This document shows, one piece after another, positions 58,256 to 64,000 of a stretch of 64,000 nucleotides of DNA. Position 1 is the first letter of the stretch. Every line of letters begins with the position of its first letter. Below the pieces are notes generated by a model. That model saw only the letters and a program-made list of their open reading frames with translations. It was not told the DNA's origin and made no database searches. The position numbers were made by a program, and so were the translations under genes. This DNA comes from Siphonodentalium dalli (taxonomy: Eukaryota; Mollusca; Scaphopoda; Gadilida; Siphonodentaliidae): positions 158,461,043 to 158,525,042 of the forward strand of contig CP136069.1 of NCBI GenBank assembly GCA_032622095.1, read 5' to 3'.

Positions 58256-58480
58256 TATAGAACGATGGTAGTTATTATTCCTCCTCTTGTGATCGTTGTG
58301 TAGAGATATATCTGAAGTGTAAGTACCTATTCTGGATGTATATCTCAGCAATTGTCATCAAGATATTTTTTTTAAATATTGTAGAGATCTCATATAATGG
58401 TTCTCCTAACTTCTCCAGCTTCCACCAATGCATTATTTGCTTCAATCGATATTCCATACATTCCTTTAAATTAAATATAT
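58256..58480 (+). repeat. Partial ~410-bp repeat unit 4
   Basis: Repeats about 70 bp that also precede the MITE (ATTATTCC...GATATATCTGAAG) and then continues through TATCTCAGC, CTTCTCCAGC and TATTTGCTTCAAT to complete the unit. Confidence 0.6.
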
Positions 58481-59012
58481 TAAACTACAACTAATTTTAG
58501 GGCATTAGGGCATTTATTTACAACAGTCATGAAATTTATGAACAAAAATCTGAAAATATTTAAGAAATGTAGTGAACATTTTGAGAAAAAAAACTACGGA
58601 AATAGCAAATATGAAAATATAAAATGAATATGAAAATCGAATATGTTTCAATATTTTTACAAATTTGATTTCCACCCATCCCTATATGTAGCTGTACACA
58701 TATTATTTAGTTGTAGGGGCTGCAAATACAAAACATGTAATCCGGGGGACATAGCTGCGATCCCATGTCGCCTGTGTCGAATGTGGCATTGCTTGTTTGA
58801 TAATTTCATTATCTTCAAAAGCTATGACAGATGAAATAAAGTTAGATATTTAGTTGTGTAAGCTGACCAACTCCATGTGTTACCTGTGGGGAATAGCCTG
58901 ATTTTTCTCTACTGAATTATGTCATCTGCGCTTGCAAGACAATATATTGAAATTGCTACGGTAACTTTTCTATATTTCAACTCATTCTTTGTTCTACTGT
59001 ATCGCTATTGGG
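58481..59012. other. No gene seen
   Basis: AT-rich DNA; one 63-residue plus frame with a few Cys residues (58643-58834) is unrecognised. Confidence 0.35.
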
Positions 59013-62000
59013 TAGTCTCAAATTTTAGGGTCAACCTAGACAAAATTCGGACTAAGTTGGTTTTTATACCATATCCAAAATCTGCTAAAATCCGCTTTGA
59101 GCATTTTTTGTAATTCAAGATGGCGTCCAAGATGGCTGCCATTTCCATATAAGTCAGTTTGATGCAATTTCTGTGAGAACATCTTGTCATATGTATACAC
59201 ATGTATATATTTTTGTGAAGCTAAGACATAACGCCACCTTTATGTGTCAAAATTGGAACTCCCCGTCCTATATGGCCGCCAAAATGGCGACCGGAAGTGA
59301 ACATTTTACGTTTTTTAATAATATCTTTAAGATAAGTTTCTGTGGTTTGGAACTGGTTGAGAATTGTGACTTTATTTTGTATTTAGCATGTTAACTGACC
59401 ATTGGAGCAACGAAATATGCTGATCGTTGGGTCCACACCCTTCCGATCACTCAACAATTCCATATTACAAAACGCAGTATAACATTCCACAAAAGATTCC
59501 CAAAATATAGAAAATGGTAATTATTATCCCAGCGTGCCATGCAACCGCTTACAAGTTGTGGTGATTCACACAATTGACTATTCTGTCTTATATACATTGA
59601 ATTCCAACATTTCTTATGCACATTGATTAATTTTTACTATTTACTATTCTGAAATTACCAGAATTATGGGATTTTTCTATCACAAACAGCATCAAACTCG
59701 GCAAAAAATAACTTTTCAAGTTTGGACCATTTTTTAAAAAGTAAAATGGAACTATCTTTGGTATCAAAGGTTCTTTTTATTTTGATATCCATTAAATGTG
59801 TCATAGTGTGGTGTTTTCGACAATATTACTCAAGATTATTCTCTGCTGTTCCGAAATGGTGGCAAATTGTAACTCACTTGATTATTAAACATGCTACTTA
59901 TCAACTGACAATTAAATCTTATATTCTGGTTGTCCCAGCACCTTATGAAGCACGACAAATTCATTTTAAGTGATGCAGTATGGGTTTTGCCGAACACCTC
60001 TTTTGGGATTATGTCCATGTTTTTAACGGAAACGGACAGAACGTTGAAACTGAATTGAAAGGGATCATATTATGTGGCTACTCTGGCCCACAAGCATCAA
60101 TATTTATTAACTATTTTGTCAGGAAAACCGTTTTCATCAAATTGCATATAAGACGCAATTAATGTGGAGAACACTCTGATATTACCTCTATCGATTAACA
60201 TATCCTTGAGTTATTGTGGAAAGCTATAGTCACCCAAAGGTGCACCAGTACAAATCACACATGAGCATGCACTCCATATATACATTGACACCACATAAAT
60301 GGCCATGTGCCACTCGATGTATAGGCATACACCTCACACATTACCATACAGCCACACTTGTGTTTACCCATACACCAACGCATGGCCCTATAACCGTGAA
60401 TAACCATGCAAACACACCATGTATACTCCTACACCTCACACGATCTGTATACATATTCACTACATACATGAACACAAAGTAACCTCTTGTATAACTATTC
60501 GCCTCACCATAGGCCATACAGTCGTCACTCCATGTATATGTATTTGCCATTTGCATAGCTATATAGCCACTAAAGATATACATATAAACGCCACCGATGA
60601 CCATACAGTCACTCCTGGTATACCTGTTCGCTACATCCATGATCATACATCACTTCTTGTATACCTATTTGCCTAACCAGTGGTCATACAGTCTCACTCC
60701 CTGTATATATTTATATACATATTTGCGACACCCGTGGCCATATAGCCACTCAAGATATACATATACACCCAACTCAAAACCATAGAGTCACTCCAGGTAT
60801 ATACATATAGATCTCACCAATGGCCTTACAGCCCTTCTAGATATATCAATGTCCCGTACCGCGCACACGGACATTCATACACTCCAGACTTGCATATACA
60901 ACTGGCCCATGACTATTCAGCCTCTCGCTGTATACGCATAAACCACATTCGTGATCATAGTAACTCCTTGTATATCAATTCACCCCACCATTAATGTTGC
61001 CATACTGTCAATCCCTATATACAAATTGGCCGTGCCATGGCATATAGTCACTCATGATATACATATACACCTCACCCTCGACCACAGCGTCACTCCAGGT
61101 GTTTATATATACCTCAGCAATGGCCATACAGCCCATCTAGATATACCAATACCCCGCACACACGGCCATTCGTACACTTCAGACTTGCATATACAGCTCA
61201 ACCGTGACAATTCAGCCACTCGCTGTATACTTAAACACCGTCTCCATGAGCATTCAGCTATTCACTGTATGCTTGTACACACCACCAATGGCAATACAAT
61301 AGGCCATACATATAAACATATACATCCCACCCATCACTATGAGGTCACTCTCTATATACACTAGCCGCCAGTGGCCATCAAAGTGTACTACATGTATGCA
61401 TATATATTGTACATTTCAACAATGACCGTGCTGTCATTCCATGTACACATATACACATTGCCCATAACCATACAACCACACCATATTTATACATACACCC
61501 ATCCATTACCATACATCCAACATATGTATACATATACACCCACCCATGACAATACAGCCACCCAATGTACACATGTACAGCCCACCCCTGACCACACAGT
61601 CACTCCATATATACATACAGGACAGTGTAGCTGCTCTCGTTATGCCCATACACCACTTCAATGACCAGACAGCCACTCACTGTAAACATGTTCACCTCAC
61701 ACTTCACCATATATGCATCTCACCATGGACACCCCATCCATGACCACATAGTCACACATTGTATAACTATTCACATCATTCATGAATACAATAGCTACAT
61801 GTATACCTACTCACCTCGCCTATGACCATACAGCCAACAGACATACACTCTGTATTAAGTTGATTAATGTTGACGCTAATGGGCCAGAATAGCCACATAA
61901 TAAGATCACTCTCAGTTCCGTTTCAACGTTCTGTCCATTTCCTTTCAAAAACAAGGAAATTTTTGGCAAAATCCATATTGCATTCCTCAAAATGAATTTG

Positions 62001-63162
62001 TCATGCCTCGTAGAGTACCGGGACAACCAGAATAGAACATTTAGCTGATTAAGTAGCATGTGAGTCACAATTGAGTATGCATACATATACACCACGTATA
62101 TACACATATGTATATTTATATAATAATGTTTACCAAATTGGGTTGCCATTTTGGAAGCCATCTTGAGTAATTTTGTCTAAAACACCTCAGTGTGACACAT
62201 TATGTAACACATATCAAAACAATAAACATCTTTGTTACCAAACATAGTTCCATTTTACTTTTAAACAATGGCTCAAACCGGAACAGCGATTTTTTGCCGA
62301 TTTTAATTTCAGGTTTGTGACAGAACATTCCGAATAATTCTGGCAATTTCAGTGGTTGAAATAGTAACAAATACCCAAGGTGCATCAGACATGTTAGTAG
62401 TCAAGTTATATAAGACATAATTGTCAATTGTTTGCATCACCACAACTTGTAAGCGGTTGCATGGCACGCTGGGATAACAATTAACATTTTCCATATTTTG
62501 GCGGCCATTTTGACAGCCATTTTGAGTCAAAGTGACAATTTTGGTACCATTGAGTTCGAATATCAATAAGATATAGAATGCATCACTTACATTACACAGT
62601 TCTTCCAACTTCTTGATGAAATATGACTAGAAACCCAATGGGGATCTTTTCTAAAATGTTATACCGCGTTTTGTAAAATCGAATTTTTGAGTGATCGGAA
62701 GGGTGTGGACCCCACGAATAGCATATTTCATTGCTCCAATTGTCAGTTAACATGCTAAATACAAAAAAAGTCACAATTCTCAACCAGTTCCAAACCACAG
62801 AAACTTATCTTAAAAGATATTAGTAAAAAAAACTTTAAAATTCCACTTCTGGTCGCCATTTTGGCGGCCATCATGGACGGGGAGTTCCAATTTTGGCACA
62901 TAAAGGTGGCGTTATGTCTTAGCTTCACAAAAATGTATACATGTGTGTACATATGACAATATGTTCTCACTATAATTGCTTCAAGCTGACTTATATGAAA
63001 ATGGCAGCCATCTTGGACGCCATCTTGAATTTCAAAAAATGCTCAAAGCGGATTTTAGCGGATTTTGGATATGTTATAGAGGATACATTCTTCTTCAAAA
63101 TGGTATACAAACCAACTTAGTCCAATTTTTTTCTAGGTCAAACCTTTTATCGACCAGACTAT
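59013..63162. mobile_element. 4.15-kb foldback element
   Basis: The left arm (59013 to about 60115) and right arm (about 61853 to 63162) are inverted copies. Matching blocks in order include GGACTAAGTTGGTTT, AAAATCCGCTTTGAGCA, ATAAGTCAG, GTGGCG/CGCCACCTTTATGTG, GGAACTCCCCGTCC, GTTTGGAACTGGTTGAGAATTG, CACACCCTTCCGATCACTC, GTGCCATGCAACCGCTTAC, GGACAGAACGTTGAAAC and TATTATGTGGCTA. The outermost bases are TAGTCT and AGACTA. Each arm holds ATGGCGGCC-type doublets. A minisatellite fills the core. No transposase is encoded; this is the plan of FB or TU-type foldback transposons. Confidence 0.88.
60200..61850 (+). repeat. ~50-bp minisatellite core of the foldback
   Basis: Diverged units based on CATGACCATACAGTCACTCC followed by TGTATATACATATACACCTCAC. 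A higher-order copy is visible: 60783-60940 and 61084-61240 share a ~150-bp block (CTCCAGGTRT, CTAGATATACCAAT, CACACGGCCATTC, CCAGACTTGCATATACA, CTCGCTGTATAC), offset about 300 bp. His- and Thr-rich frames across it are translations of the repeat. Confidence 0.9.
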
Positions 63163-64000
63163 AGAAGAAGATAATTTAGTGACTCGTGTGGTCACGGTCT
63201 GCTTGTGGGTGAAAATTGTCAATGTAAGTATAAAAAGTTTAGTACGAGTGTTATGTTTATCTGCAAACCAAGGGGACATAAGGCGTTCGGTGAATAATGA
63301 TACGAACACACCAAAGACATTTGTTTACGCCGAGAATTCCTGTCTAAAATAAAACAAATATTCATGGGGTCTTTGCCGAAAACAATATTAAACAGTATGC
63401 CTCCCAAGTTGGCTAAAATTGCTGGAAAATATGTACTGCTACCATGTGTTCAATGCAAATTCCCACTGCTTCCAATGATACACCATCAACCAGTCATTTT
63501 TGCACAAGACACATAAGAAACCACCACCTGTGCGATAATCAAATAATTGTAAACATTTCCAAACTGCAATTGCGAAACTGCTCATGTGCGACTAATGGTC
63601 ACAATATTAAAGATAAGCAGTCCGATTTGACACAAAATTTGTTAAATTTTAATTTTCAGGTAAATCGATATTTTAAACTTCTTGCAATTTCCATAATTCG
63701 TGTTGCACAGGCATCACTAATACCGACACAGCACCCAACATACTCAGTATCACGTTGAAAACAGTACCAAAGAACATAATTGGTTACCCACCTTTTTATC
63801 TATCTTTTTTTCGAGTGGGGGGGGGGGCAAAAATATGACATGGTAAAATATAAGAGCTGTGGTATCACTGTGATGTGTTAAAAAGTATGTAGAGTATGCT
63901 TATCAATATGCCATGTATTTATTTCATCAACTTCTTTTGATTTGCAATACCTGATAAAAGTGACTATGTGTAATTTGATGTATAAAGATTACCAGTCATA
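63163..64000. other. No gene supported; unrecognised 104-residue plus frame
   Basis: The frame at 63444-63758 has several Cys and His residues (HFCTRHIRNHHLC, then CSCATNGH) but no regular finger spacing that I trust. A G run lies at about 63818. Confidence 0.25.

Noticed and set aside
60216-61743. His- and Thr-rich proteins over the foldback core
   Set aside because: All are translations of the ~50-bp minisatellite, with similar content in several frames.

Overview
This window looks like repeat-dense nuclear DNA of an invertebrate animal, probably marine. It is A+T-rich with very low coding density. It carries tRNA-headed SINEs, relics of an L1/Tx1-type LINE and a second LINE, a BED-finger hAT transposon, a Crypton (tyrosine recombinase) relic, many palindromic MITEs and long simple repeats. 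That mix fits a mollusc, hemichordate or cephalochordate. I cannot name the species. I find no intact host gene, no rRNA or free-standing tRNA gene, and no CRISPR array. The best candidate for a host coding exon is a 184-bp C-type-lectin-like exon at 7184-7367 on the minus strand.

Layout. 0.5-2.2 kb: a 1.6-kb element with ~60-bp terminal inverted repeats, set between two (TA)n tracts and holding 131-bp tandem repeats. 2.6-3.7 kb: unrecognised minus-strand open frames. 4.3-5.5 kb: a ~165-bp degenerate tandem repeat marked by ATGGCGGCC doublets. 6.1-6.6 kb: the C-terminal end of a LINE reverse transcriptase. 7.2 kb: the lectin-like exon. 11.8-12.1 kb: a 290-bp hairpin element. 13.5-14.7 kb: a decayed L1/Tx1-type reverse transcriptase that still shows YADD. 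18.98-19.13 kb: a hairpin. 19.9-22.3 kb: an element with 17-bp inverted ends GGGGTCAATACTATGAA, an end also present at 57.9 kb and approximately at 27.4 kb. 28.5-29.0 and 33.4-33.8 kb: two clusters of short self-complementary words. 29.95, 44.87 and 50.23 kb: three copies of one tRNA-derived SINE, one of them with a 13-bp target duplication.

35.8-43.1 kb is the richest part. It holds a cluster of ~360-bp palindromic MITEs, a 1,935-bp hAT element with an exact 8-bp target duplication, a 1,234-bp retroposed unit that interrupts one MITE and carries only an ORF1-like protein, and a 1-kb unit with 98-bp direct terminal repeats around a 53-bp minisatellite. 43.7-45.8 and 48.7-50.8 kb are two copies of a ~2.1-kb inverted-end element. 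54.2-58.5 kb holds ~400-bp repeats around a hairpin and a broken Crypton recombinase gene. 59.0-63.2 kb is one 4.15-kb foldback element with ~1.1-1.3-kb inverted arms and a 1.65-kb minisatellite core.

Nothing here works as an operon or pathway. The window is mainly a record of nested transposition. Its most unusual items are the ORF1-only retroposon (39928-41161), the large foldback (59013-63162) and the palindromic MITE family (35.8-52.5 kb). All family assignments come from reading the sequence and recalled family knowledge; no database search was run.
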